This document shows, in pieces, positions 24,427 through 31,735 of a stretch of DNA of 64,000 nt. Both the position numbers and the translations under genes were made by a program. The DNA comes from Chloroflexota bacterium (GTDB lineage Bacteria; Chloroflexota; Anaerolineae; Promineifilales; Promineifilaceae). Positions within the stretch are counted from its first letter, which is position 1; each line of letters begins with the position of its first letter. The notes below the pieces were generated by a model. That model saw nothing but the letters and a program-made list of their open reading frames with translations. It was not told the DNA's origin and did not search any database. The DNA lies in the NCBI GenBank assembly GCA_014584575.1, contig JACTMP010000065.1:27438-91437 (forward strand), read 5' to 3'.

Positions 24427-25471
24427 CCTGGCCATCAGCAATGTTTGTAACCTCAACTGCCCTTACTGTTTTGCGGCTGCGTATATGAGCCGGGAGAATG
24501 GGGCGGCACGGCCGTTCATCACCATTGACGCATTTCAGCAGCGGCTGGATTTTTTGGAACGCTCCCACATTTCCCAGGTACGGCTGATTGGCGGTGAGCC
24601 GACGCTGCACCCCCAATTCACTATCCTGGTAGAACTGGCGCGGCAGCGCGGATTCACCATTCTCGTTTTTACACACGGGTTGGTGCGGGCACGGCCGTTG
24701 GCCTGCCTCACCGCCCTCTCCCCGGACGACTGTCTGGTGCTGGTCAACATGAACGCCACCCGTTCCGGTTGCGAACCAGACGCCGCCGAAACTGCCCAAC
24801 GCGAAGCCGTCATCCGGCAGTTAGGACCGCGCGCCTTATTGGGATTCAACATTTACCGGCCCCAGTTTGACCTGCAACCGCTGCTGGCCCTCATCCAAAA
24901 AGCCAATTGTCGCCCCGCCATCCGCCTGGGATTGGCCCAACCCATCCTGAACGGGGACAATGCCTGCCTGCACCCCAAACAATACCCCGCCGTTGGTCGC
25001 CAGCTTGCCCAATTTGCCCGACACGCCGCTGCAGTCGGCGTCCGGTTGGAATTTGACTGCGGTTTTGTGCGCTGCATGTTCGGCGATGAAGAATTAGCCC
25101 TGCTCCAGGAAAGGGGCGCTGACGTGGCCTGGCGCTGCAATCCCATCCTGGACATCAGTCTGGATGGGCGCGCCATTCATTGTTTTCCACTGACAGGGCG
25201 AGTGGAAACGGCCGTTGCCGCTCAAGACGCCCCTACTCTACGCCAACAACTTACCACCCAGACCCAGGCCTATCGCCTGGTCGGAATCTACCGGGAATGT
25301 TCCTTTTGCCCCTACAAACAACAAGGCGCGCCACAAGGCGCCTGTACCGGCGGCTGCCTGGCCCAAACCATGCGCCGCTTTCGCCATCAAGACCTGCAAT
25401 TTGTGTTACCCGCCCCAACTGTAGGGCAGGTTTCTAACCTGCCCTACGAGGAGAATAGAGATGACAGATAA
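24419..25471 (+). CDS. Short radical SAM/SPASM enzyme 2
   Basis: 350 residues from ATG 24419, which overlaps the PqqD-like stop by 8 bp. The longer reading frame from 24248 runs antiparallel to no function and overlaps the PqqD gene, so it is rejected. The radical SAM motif CNLNCPYC (Cys10, 14, 17) begins almost at the N-terminus, so unlike enzymes 1, 3 and 4 it has no N-terminal domain of its own; the separate PqqD-like protein may replace it. RLIGGEPTLH follows. A C-terminal Cys cluster (ECSFCPYK...CTGGC, about 294-312) is SPASM-like. The last residues are encoded by a hairpin (25421-25447) and overlap the next gene by 11 bp. Confidence 0.85.
   Translation: MANLAISNVCNLNCPYCFAAAYMSRENGAARPFITIDAFQQRLDFLERSHISQVRLIGGEPTLHPQFTILVELARQRGFTILVFTHGLVRARPLACLTALSPDDCLVLVNMNATRSGCEPDAAETAQREAVIRQLGPRALLGFNIYRPQFDLQPLLALIQKANCRPAIRLGLAQPILNGDNACLHPKQYPAVGRQLAQFARHAAAVGVRLEFDCGFVRCMFGDEELALLQERGADVAWRCNPILDISLDGRAIHCFPLTGRVETAVAAQDAPTLRQQLTTQTQAYRLVGIYRECSFCPYKQQGAPQGACTGGCLAQTMRRFRHQDLQFVLPAPTVGQVSNLPYEENRDDR
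25421..25447. repeat. GTAGGGCAGGTT...AACCTGCCCTAC palindrome in the 3' end of enzyme 2
   Basis: 12-bp perfect arms with a 3-base TCT centre, encoding a VGQVSNLPY peptide at the C-terminus of enzyme 2. It lies directly ahead of the GAGGAG ribosome-binding site of the Cys-rich gene. Confidence 0.85.
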
Positions 25472-26333
25472 AGATTTAGCCCCTGACGAACCAACCGAAT
25501 CAGAAGAACCCCAGGTATTTGCCGTCAGCCGCGCCGGGAACGGCGTGCAATTTAGCCGGCGTAATTTTATTGAACTGGCAGCCGCTTCCGCCGCCATCGT
25601 CACTGTCACTGGCTGCGGTTCCGGCAGCGCCGACGCCACACCCAGGCGGGTGGAAATTGAAGTAACAGCCACACCAAGCCATACCCCCACGGCTTCTCGT
25701 ACCCCCAGCCCTACCCGCACCCCCAGCCCTACCCGCACCCCCAGCCCAACTCGGACGCCCACGCGCACGCCCACCCGCACCCCAACCAACACGCGCACCC
25801 CCACACCTACATCACCGCCATTAGCGCAAGTCACGGTCAATATGACCAGCATCAATGTGCGTGAAGGTCCCGGTACGGTCTACCCCATCATTGGTACGGC
25901 CAAACTAAACGACACCTTTGCCGTTCTCGGCCGTAACCAGGATGGTTCCTGGTTCCAGGTGCAGTATAGGCCTAATCAAATTGGCTGGATTGGGGCATCG
26001 GTGCTTGATTTTGACTTTGATGTGGACGATGTATCGCTGGCGCAAGGGATTCCCACGCCACCACCCGCGCCACCCACGACGGCTGCACAGCCGGGCATTC
26101 CCAACAGCACCGTAAAACCAGGGGAAACGGCCATTGAATATACTATTGAAGACGTCACCTATACCTTGCCCTGCGGCTCGCCCATACCACCTGGCGCTGT
26201 ATGTGTGTGCAATTGCGTCACAGCCCCACCCGTTTGCAGTTGTGTGGGGCATGTTTGCACCTGTGACACGGTATGTACCTGTGACACCATTTGCACCTGC
26301 CAGAATCATGGGCATTACTGGTATCCAAATTAA
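25461..26333 (+). CDS. Twin-arginine lipoprotein with SH3b domain and Cys-X-Cys tail: candidate substrate of the radical SAM cluster
   Basis: 290 residues from ATG 25461, following GAGGAG. Segments in order: acidic N-terminus (1-30); twin-arginine motif SRRNF (32-36), hydrophobic stretch and lipobox VTGC with Cys52; Thr-Pro-Arg linker (about 60-120); SH3b domain (about 123-187) with SINVREGPGTVYPIIG and GSWFQVQY; Pro/Thr linker; and a tail with 12 Cys at 238, 248, 250, 252, 259, 261, 266, 268, 272, 274, 278 and 280. The tail contains CTCDTV/CTCDTI repeats of period six and ends HGHYWYPN. Twin-arginine export fits a protein modified or metallated in the cytoplasm before export. It is flanked by radical SAM genes on both sides and overlaps enzyme 2. 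Alternatives: a metal-binding surface protein, or a disulfide-rich adhesin. Confidence 0.8.
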   Translation: MTDKDLAPDEPTESEEPQVFAVSRAGNGVQFSRRNFIELAAASAAIVTVTGCGSGSADATPRRVEIEVTATPSHTPTASRTPSPTRTPSPTRTPSPTRTPTRTPTRTPTNTRTPTPTSPPLAQVTVNMTSINVREGPGTVYPIIGTAKLNDTFAVLGRNQDGSWFQVQYRPNQIGWIGASVLDFDFDVDDVSLAQGIPTPPPAPPTTAAQPGIPNSTVKPGETAIEYTIEDVTYTLPCGSPIPPGAVCVCNCVTAPPVCSCVGHVCTCDTVCTCDTICTCQNHGHYWYPN

Positions 26334-26420
26334 GATTTGGTTAGTGGTTGGCGGCAGGTGGCTGGTAAAAACATCAGCAACCAGCAACTTACGAACAGGC
26401 GCTATTTTCAGGATAAAACA

Positions 26421-27779
26421 ATGGAACTGTATATCATTCCGGCAGATGAGAGCAAGGCAAACAAATTCATTATCTACCGGCCACTGCTGGGGCTGGCTTT
26501 TGTGGGCAACCAGGCCATGGCCAACCTGGCGCAGCACATAGCCCGGCAGGATGAAGCGGGGGATGGGGCGGCAAACGGCCGTCACCCCACTGCTCTCTCC
26601 TTCCTGCGCCAGATCGGTTTTATGGAAGCTGACCCGCCTGCGCCAGGCGCGCCAGACAGCACCTTTGCCCCCACCATGGCCGTGCTGCTGATGACCAACC
26701 AATGCCAGTTGCGCTGCACCTATTGTTATGCCGCCGCCGGTGAGTGGCCCCAGGCGGAACTCATACCGGCACAGGGGTTTGCCGCTATTGACGCCGTATG
26801 TGAAAACGCCCGCCAGCTGGGCCAGCCGCAGTTTGAAATCTCCTTTCATGGCGGCGGTGAACCCACGCTGGCCTGGCCGGTGCTGCAACAATGCGTAGCC
26901 TATGCCCGGCAAAAACCACTGCCATCACGTATTACCCTGACCTCCAACGGCGTCTGGTCGGCCCGGCAGCGGCAGTGGATTTTCCAGCATTTAGACGGTC
27001 TGACGCTTTCCTGGGATGGCACGCCGCAAACCCAGGACCGGCAACGGCCGTTTGCCTCCGGGCGCGGTTCGGCCGACATTGTGCAGCGTCTCATCACCGA
27101 ACTGGACCGTGCCCGTTTCCCCTACGGCATCCGTCTGACGGCCGCTGCTCCCTGGCCCACCTTTGTAGACGGCGTCCGTTTTATTTGCGAGCAGACCAAC
27201 TGCCAGAGTCTGCAGGTAGAGCCGGCGTTTAACACGGCGCGGGGTGGGCACGGCCGTCCGGAAGCGGCCGATTGCCAGGCATTTGTAGACGCCTTTATGG
27301 CCGCGCTGGAGGTTGCGCAGCAGCACGGCCGTCGTCTGATGTATTCCGGCGCGCGTTTGGGGCTGGTCACGTCCTCCTTTTGCACCGCCCCCTACAATGC
27401 CCTCATCGTCGGGCCTGGCGGCGCTTTGGTAAGCTGTTATGAGGTGACGGCCGTGACCCACCCCCTGGCCGCCCTGTCCGCCATCGGCCGTTATGTCGGG
27501 GAGGAAATACACATCCATGAACCGGTGCGCCAGCAGTTGCACAGCCTCATGGCCGAACGCCGCCGCACCTGCCAGGATTGTTTCTGTTACTGGTCTTGTG
27601 CCGGTGATTGTTATACCCGCGCCTTCCAGAGCGGGCCAGACGGCCACCTGAAACGGGGCGCGCGCTGCACGATGAACCAGGCCATCACCCGCCGTATGTT
27701 GCTCAACGGCATTGCCGACGGCGGCGGCGTCTGGCGTCGCCCGGCGGCTATTGCCCGCCAGGACGGTGAGCATGCCTGA
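26421..27779 (+). CDS. Radical SAM/SPASM maturase-like enzyme 3
   Basis: 452 residues from ATG 26421; the in-frame start at 26337 lies immediately after the previous stop and lacks a ribosome-binding site. An N-terminal domain of about 85 residues is followed by the Fe-S motif CQLRCTYC (Cys95, 99, 102), SFHGGGEPTL, TLTSNGVWS and LTLSWDGTPQTQDRQRP. The SPASM-type cluster TCQDCFCYWSCAGDC spans about 383-397, with a further Cys in ARCTMN. It is strongly similar to enzyme 4 across the whole length (GGGEPTL, xVEP, SGARL/SGSRL), showing they arose by duplication. The stop overlaps the start of the next gene (ATGCCTGA). Confidence 0.87.
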   Translation: MELYIIPADESKANKFIIYRPLLGLAFVGNQAMANLAQHIARQDEAGDGAANGRHPTALSFLRQIGFMEADPPAPGAPDSTFAPTMAVLLMTNQCQLRCTYCYAAAGEWPQAELIPAQGFAAIDAVCENARQLGQPQFEISFHGGGEPTLAWPVLQQCVAYARQKPLPSRITLTSNGVWSARQRQWIFQHLDGLTLSWDGTPQTQDRQRPFASGRGSADIVQRLITELDRARFPYGIRLTAAAPWPTFVDGVRFICEQTNCQSLQVEPAFNTARGGHGRPEAADCQAFVDAFMAALEVAQQHGRRLMYSGARLGLVTSSFCTAPYNALIVGPGGALVSCYEVTAVTHPLAALSAIGRYVGEEIHIHEPVRQQLHSLMAERRRTCQDCFCYWSCAGDCYTRAFQSGPDGHLKRGARCTMNQAITRRMLLNGIADGGGVWRRPAAIARQDGEHA

Positions 27780-28188
27780 AATAGTGTTTGAATTTTCGCG
27801 GCGGGACCTGTTGCGCCTGATTCAAGCCGAAATGCAGGTGTATGAGGACGAAACGAAGGGCATTCCCGGCTACCGGCTGGCCGACCTGGGCCAGGCGCCT
27901 GATGCGTATCTGGCGCAGATCATACCCGTCATCCTGCCAGATTGCCGCATTTCAGTGGATCAGGGTTTGGTGTGTGGGCAACTGCCGGAATGGGCAAAGC
28001 CGATGCCGCTCTTTTCGCTGGACACGGCCGTGACCCAGGCATTTAACTTGTTCAACGGCCGTAACGACCTGGGAACCATCGGCCTACAACTGGCGCAAGA
28101 CTTAGACTGGCCGGAAGCACAGTCATTTGCTCTGGCGCGCGTCCTGTTTCTTCACCTGGTCCAACGGCGTGTTTGCCTGCCGAAGTGA
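27772..28188 (+). CDS. Small protein with PqqD-like C-terminal domain (putative RRE 2)
   Basis: 138 residues from ATG 27772, overlapping enzyme 3's stop by 8 bp; the longer frame from 27712 is rejected. The N-terminal 80 residues are unrecognised. The C-terminal part (TAVTQAFNLFNGRNDLGTIG, then LALARVLFLHLVQRRVCLP-like helices) follows the PqqD pattern: a helix, a short T-I-G turn, and a terminal helix. It likely serves as a peptide chaperone for enzyme 3 or 4. The PqqD call is weaker than for the protein at 24133. Confidence 0.6.
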   Translation: MPEIVFEFSRRDLLRLIQAEMQVYEDETKGIPGYRLADLGQAPDAYLAQIIPVILPDCRISVDQGLVCGQLPEWAKPMPLFSLDTAVTQAFNLFNGRNDLGTIGLQLAQDLDWPEAQSFALARVLFLHLVQRRVCLPK

Positions 28189-28192
28189 ATCA

Positions 28193-28238
28193 GGGAATCG
28201 AGTAATTGGCGGCTCATTTACCCAATTACTCAATTACA
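28193..28238. repeat. AATTGGGTAATTGG-family hairpin
   Basis: GAGTAATTGG and CCCAATTACTCAATTAC arms between cluster genes. Related to copies at 55265-55310 and 60351-60405. Confidence 0.7.
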
Positions 28239-28244
28239 TCAAAG

Positions 28245-29600
28245 ATGTGGCTAATCAACCAGGAACATCAGCTACCGATTTTTTGGCAGGAGGGTGATGC
28301 GTACAGCCTGTTTTATGCGCCCGGTTATCTGGTGGTGGCTGCCCAGACGCTGGCAGCCGGTTTGTGGCAAGATTTGCAGCAGCCGGAACCACATACACCT
28401 ACCGCCAGGAGATTGCACCAGTGGGCGGAAACGGCCGTCCGTGCCCGACAAGCAGCCCTCACCACCCCCTTTGCGCCCGTTTGCCTGACACTTTATTTAC
28501 ATACTCAGTGCAATTTGGGCTGCCCATATTGTTACGCCGATCCCTCACCCCGCCCCACGCCTCGCCTGGAAGTAACGGCCGTTTACGCTGCCGCCCGCCT
28601 GGTGGCCGAAAATTGTTGCCAGCAACAACGCCCCTTCACCCTGGTTTGTCATGGCGGCGGCGAACCAACCCTGAACCAGCTCCATCTGGCGCAAGTTTTG
28701 GCCGGGGTACAGGCCGTTGCCGCCGCTGCCGGGCTTTCACTTTTCCGATACATAGCCACCAATGGCGTCATGCCCACGGCCAAAGCATACTGGCTGGCGC
28801 AGCAGTTTGACCTGGTGGGTCTTTCGTGTGATGGGCCGGCCGCCATTCAGTCCCGGCAACGGCCGTTGGTCAACGGTCAGGGCAGCACCCCCTACGTGGA
28901 ACGCACGGCCCGCATTTTGCACGAACATCAGACGCCCCTGCACGTCCGCGTTACCATCACTCCCTTCTCTGTGAGGCAACAGGTGGAAATCGCTGAATAC
29001 ATATGCCGCCGGCTACAACCTGAGGAAATCCACGTGGAACCCGTTTATCACGCCGGCCGGGCCCAGACGGCCGTGTTGCCAGACACCAATCAGTTTGTAG
29101 ACCATTTTTTGCAGGCGCAGCAGGTAGCTGCCACTTATGGTGCGCGTTGGCTCACGTCGGGCAGTCGTTTGCAGGAGATACACGGCCCCTACTGCCACCT
29201 GTTCCGCGATGTGTTGCACCTGGTCCCCGGCGGTGCGGCTACAGCCTGCTTCAAGACAGGCGCCTCTCCACAAGCCGGGCAGCAAGGGTTACAGATTGGG
29301 CAAATGGGGGACGGCCGTTTCTCCCTTAACCGGCCACGCATCACCGCCCTGCGCCAGCAATTGCACCCGCTGCCGCCTTCCTGCCGCGACTGCTTCAACC
29401 AGTACCACTGCGCCCGCGACTGCCCGGATAGCTGCCCACTGGAGGATGGGGAAACGGCCGTGCCCTCCTTCCGCTGCCAGGTGCAAAAAAAGCTGGCTCA
29501 GGCGCAACTAACACAAATGGGCGTTGCCCTATGGGCAAAAGCGCGAGTACAAGATGGGATAGCAGAGGGTAGAGTGATGACGGAGATTATGAGATTATGA
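28245..29600 (+). CDS. Radical SAM/SPASM maturase-like enzyme 4
   Basis: 451 residues from ATG 28245; the TTG at 28206 lies in the hairpin repeat. The N-terminal domain (about 1-75, FWQEGDAYSLFYAPGYLVV) resembles that of enzyme 1. The Fe-S motif CNLGCPYC is at Cys89, 93, 96, followed by VCHGGGEPTL, ATNGVMP and VGLSCDGPAAIQSRQRP. The SPASM-type cluster SCRDCFNQYHCARDC...C begins near residue 379. It is a paralogue of enzyme 3. The last residues (EIMRL) are encoded by the following GATTGGGA-type repeat. Confidence 0.87.
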   Translation: MWLINQEHQLPIFWQEGDAYSLFYAPGYLVVAAQTLAAGLWQDLQQPEPHTPTARRLHQWAETAVRARQAALTTPFAPVCLTLYLHTQCNLGCPYCYADPSPRPTPRLEVTAVYAAARLVAENCCQQQRPFTLVCHGGGEPTLNQLHLAQVLAGVQAVAAAAGLSLFRYIATNGVMPTAKAYWLAQQFDLVGLSCDGPAAIQSRQRPLVNGQGSTPYVERTARILHEHQTPLHVRVTITPFSVRQQVEIAEYICRRLQPEEIHVEPVYHAGRAQTAVLPDTNQFVDHFLQAQQVAATYGARWLTSGSRLQEIHGPYCHLFRDVLHLVPGGAATACFKTGASPQAGQQGLQIGQMGDGRFSLNRPRITALRQQLHPLPPSCRDCFNQYHCARDCPDSCPLEDGETAVPSFRCQVQKKLAQAQLTQMGVALWAKARVQDGIAEGRVMTEIMRL

Positions 29601-29648
29601 GATTGGGGGGTTGAATATCCCAATATATCAATCTGCCAATCTCCATCC
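29585..29648. repeat. GATTGGGA-family repeat overlapping the end of enzyme 4
   Basis: GATTATGAGATTATGAGATTGGGG arm and CAATCTGCCAATCTCC arm. It spans the stop codon of enzyme 4 and most of the gap to enzyme 5. Confidence 0.75.
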
Positions 29649-29653
29649 ATTCC

Positions 29654-31042
29654 ATGAAAGAGCAACTATTTCAAGAGTATTACCGGAATGCGCCAACGGC
29701 CGTGAACGTGCCCCAAATCCGTGAACAATGGCTGGCGCTGGCGCCACCCTACGACGTGGATCACTGGCTGCTGCCCCTGCCGGTGTGGGGCCAGCGCCCC
29801 TATGACCACACCGGCGCTGAAGCCTGGCAAACCCTGCGTGCTGACCTGGCCGTTGCCCCATCTGACCGTCCCTTTTGTATTTATCTGCACATCCCATTTT
29901 GCTCCAGCAAGTGCCATTTCTGCGACTGTTACTCCTTCAAACTGGGAGGGTATCGGGCTGAACACATCCAGAATTATGTTAACCGCCTGTGCGATGAACT
30001 GCGGCTGTGGAGCCGACAAGGCAACCTGAGCCGGCGCCCAGTTTCCACTGTGCATATGGGCGGCGGCACACCCACCTTCCTGGGGGAAGCAGCATTGGCC
30101 CAAATTGTCGGCTGTTGCCACGCCCATTTTGCCATTACTGAGGATACCGAGTGGGCGTTGGAATCTACGGTGGAAAGTTTGACGCCGGGCATGATAGCTA
30201 CGATGCACCGGTCAGGTTATCGTCGTTTGCACCTGGGTGTGCAAAGCCTGGAAGAGCCGGTGCGGGCGGCCATTGGCCGCCGCCGGCCGGTGGCCGAACT
30301 ACTAGACAGGGTTGAACAAACGCTGGCTCTGGGCTGGGTAGTGTCTGTTGACCTGGTGTGTGGCCTGCCAGGGCAAACATTGGCCGGTTTTGTGGCCGGT
30401 ATCCAAACGCTCGCCGCGGTCGGGGTTAACGGCTTTTCCCTCTACGAACTGCTCATTTACCCGCAAAACCAGAAATGGGCGGAATCGTCGGGGCTGGCGC
30501 GGCGCAGCCATGTGCCCAACTATTTTATGTTTCAGGCTGGGGCCAGCGTGTTGGCCGGAAATGGCTTTGGTCGCAGCCTGTTCAACCATTGGGCCGACGG
30601 CCGTGACCAGAACATCTACTTTACTTTTCCCACACGCGGCGAAGATTGCCTGGCGGTGGGTACAATTGCCGATGGCGTGATGGGCGACTACCATTACCGC
30701 CATCCCCGTTATGCGGCGTATATGCGCCAATGCGGGCCGGAACAGCCGGGCTTGCAAGGGGGGCTGCGGCGCACGGCCGTAGAAAGTGCGCTGCTGCCGG
30801 TGCGCACGGCCGTTTTATCCGGCGCCATTCCGCAGCAACTGGCGCTGGCATTGCAATCTGTTCCGGTGAACGGCCAATCTCTCCTCCACCATTGGCAGCA
30901 GCAAAGACTGATCCAGCCAGACACCGCCGACGGCTTTGTGCTGACGGCTAATGGTGGCTGGTTTGCCGGGAACATGGTGCGTCAATGGCAATTTTTAGCC
31001 GAACAGGCTAATCAAATGACAGATCCTGCCAGATTATGTTAA
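29654..31042 (+). CDS. HemW/HemN-like radical SAM enzyme 5
   Basis: 462 residues from ATG 29654. The first 75 residues are not family-typical. The core has IYLHIPFCSSKCHFCDC (Fe-S Cys83, 87, 90), HMGGGTPTFL, LGVQSLEEPVRAAIGRR and VDLVCGLPGQT, the hallmarks of the coproporphyrinogen-oxidase-like (HemN/HemW) radical SAM branch, which also includes class C methylases that bind two SAM molecules. No other heme gene is nearby and it closes the maturase cluster, so methylation or another modification of the Cys-rich protein is more likely than heme synthesis. This role is inference. Confidence 0.82.
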   Translation: MKEQLFQEYYRNAPTAVNVPQIREQWLALAPPYDVDHWLLPLPVWGQRPYDHTGAEAWQTLRADLAVAPSDRPFCIYLHIPFCSSKCHFCDCYSFKLGGYRAEHIQNYVNRLCDELRLWSRQGNLSRRPVSTVHMGGGTPTFLGEAALAQIVGCCHAHFAITEDTEWALESTVESLTPGMIATMHRSGYRRLHLGVQSLEEPVRAAIGRRRPVAELLDRVEQTLALGWVVSVDLVCGLPGQTLAGFVAGIQTLAAVGVNGFSLYELLIYPQNQKWAESSGLARRSHVPNYFMFQAGASVLAGNGFGRSLFNHWADGRDQNIYFTFPTRGEDCLAVGTIADGVMGDYHYRHPRYAAYMRQCGPEQPGLQGGLRRTAVESALLPVRTAVLSGAIPQQLALALQSVPVNGQSLLHHWQQQRLIQPDTADGFVLTANGGWFAGNMVRQWQFLAEQANQMTDPARLC

Positions 31043-31127
31043 ACTCCCCGTATAGCGGCGGATAATGAAGCATTTTGGAAAGCAGTCGAAACGGCCACCG
31101 ACCCCACGGCGTATCGGCCGGCGCGCC

Positions 31128-31429
31128 ACACGGCCAACGCCTACACCCACCGCATCGGCCGCACCGGGCGCGCCGCCAAAACAGGCGGCGCTTTTACGTT
31201 TGTCACCTCCGAAGATACAGACATGATTAGAGCCATTGAGCGCGTCTTGGGTGAAAAACTGGAACGGCGCACCCTGCCCGATTTTGAGCCACGCCCTCCT
31301 CGCTCCTCACCGCCAGGAGACAAACATCGGGTCAATAAGCACCGGGCAAAAGCTGGAAATACAGCCGGTCGTCACCCGGCAAAACCGATTGGTTCGTCCC
31401 GACCAACCCCCATAAAATCCACCACGTAA
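31128..31429 (+). pseudogene. Duplicated 3' fragment of the DEAD-box helicase gene (direct repeat copy B)
   Basis: Positions 31128-31287 repeat 22311-22470 at 157 of 160 positions, restarting at helicase motif VI (HRIGRTGR). The frame stays open from just after the stop of enzyme 5 (about 31043) to the stop at 31429, but the part before 31128 encodes unrelated residues (NEAFWKAVETATDP), and the part after 31287 differs from the real helicase C-terminus. There is no start codon with a ribosome-binding site. It is best read as a scar of the event that placed the radical SAM block here. Confidence 0.88.
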
Positions 31430-31670
31430 GAGGGGCAAAGCTACCGGGTTTTTCAGGCGCCCTCCACGGTGACGGCATTAACGCCGGTCACGTCAGGCGA
31501 AATGGCAACCACACATAACAATTGTCGTAGCGACATTCCCAGGTGTCGCCGCCATCGGTTGGCATGTAAAACTACAACATGAGAAAAGGTGACAATCCTC
31601 ACCTCGGATTTGTGCCAATGCCTACTGTTTACACCCTGTGAAAGCGTCTATTGTGCTAATCTAGTAGAGG
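31430..31670. other. Non-coding stretch, possible gene debris
   Basis: I see no supported gene. On the minus strand a short stretch near 31560-31500 could encode YMPTDGGDTWECRYDNC, but it is broken by stops, so at most it is a decayed fragment. Confidence 0.5.
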
Positions 31671-31731
31671 TAAATGGTAATCGGTGATCGGTCATCAGTG
31701 GAGATCACCGATTACCGTTTACCGATTACTG
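31671..31731. repeat. CGGTAATCGG-family hairpin
   Basis: GGTAATCGGTGATCGG arm and GATCACCGATTACCG arm with a short centre, ending 4 bp before the histidine kinase start. Confidence 0.85.
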
Positions 31732-31735
31732 GTAC

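Noticed and set aside
22714..31042. Assignment of the radical SAM cluster to the His-Xaa-Ser (Hxs) system
   Set aside because: Paired radical SAM genes are reminiscent, but the putative substrate has Cys-X-Cys rather than His-Xaa-Ser repeats, and there are five radical SAM enzymes.
31128..31429. Downstream helicase fragment as a real gene
   Set aside because: It lacks the helicase core, has no start with a ribosome-binding site, and its ends are unrelated to the intact helicase.
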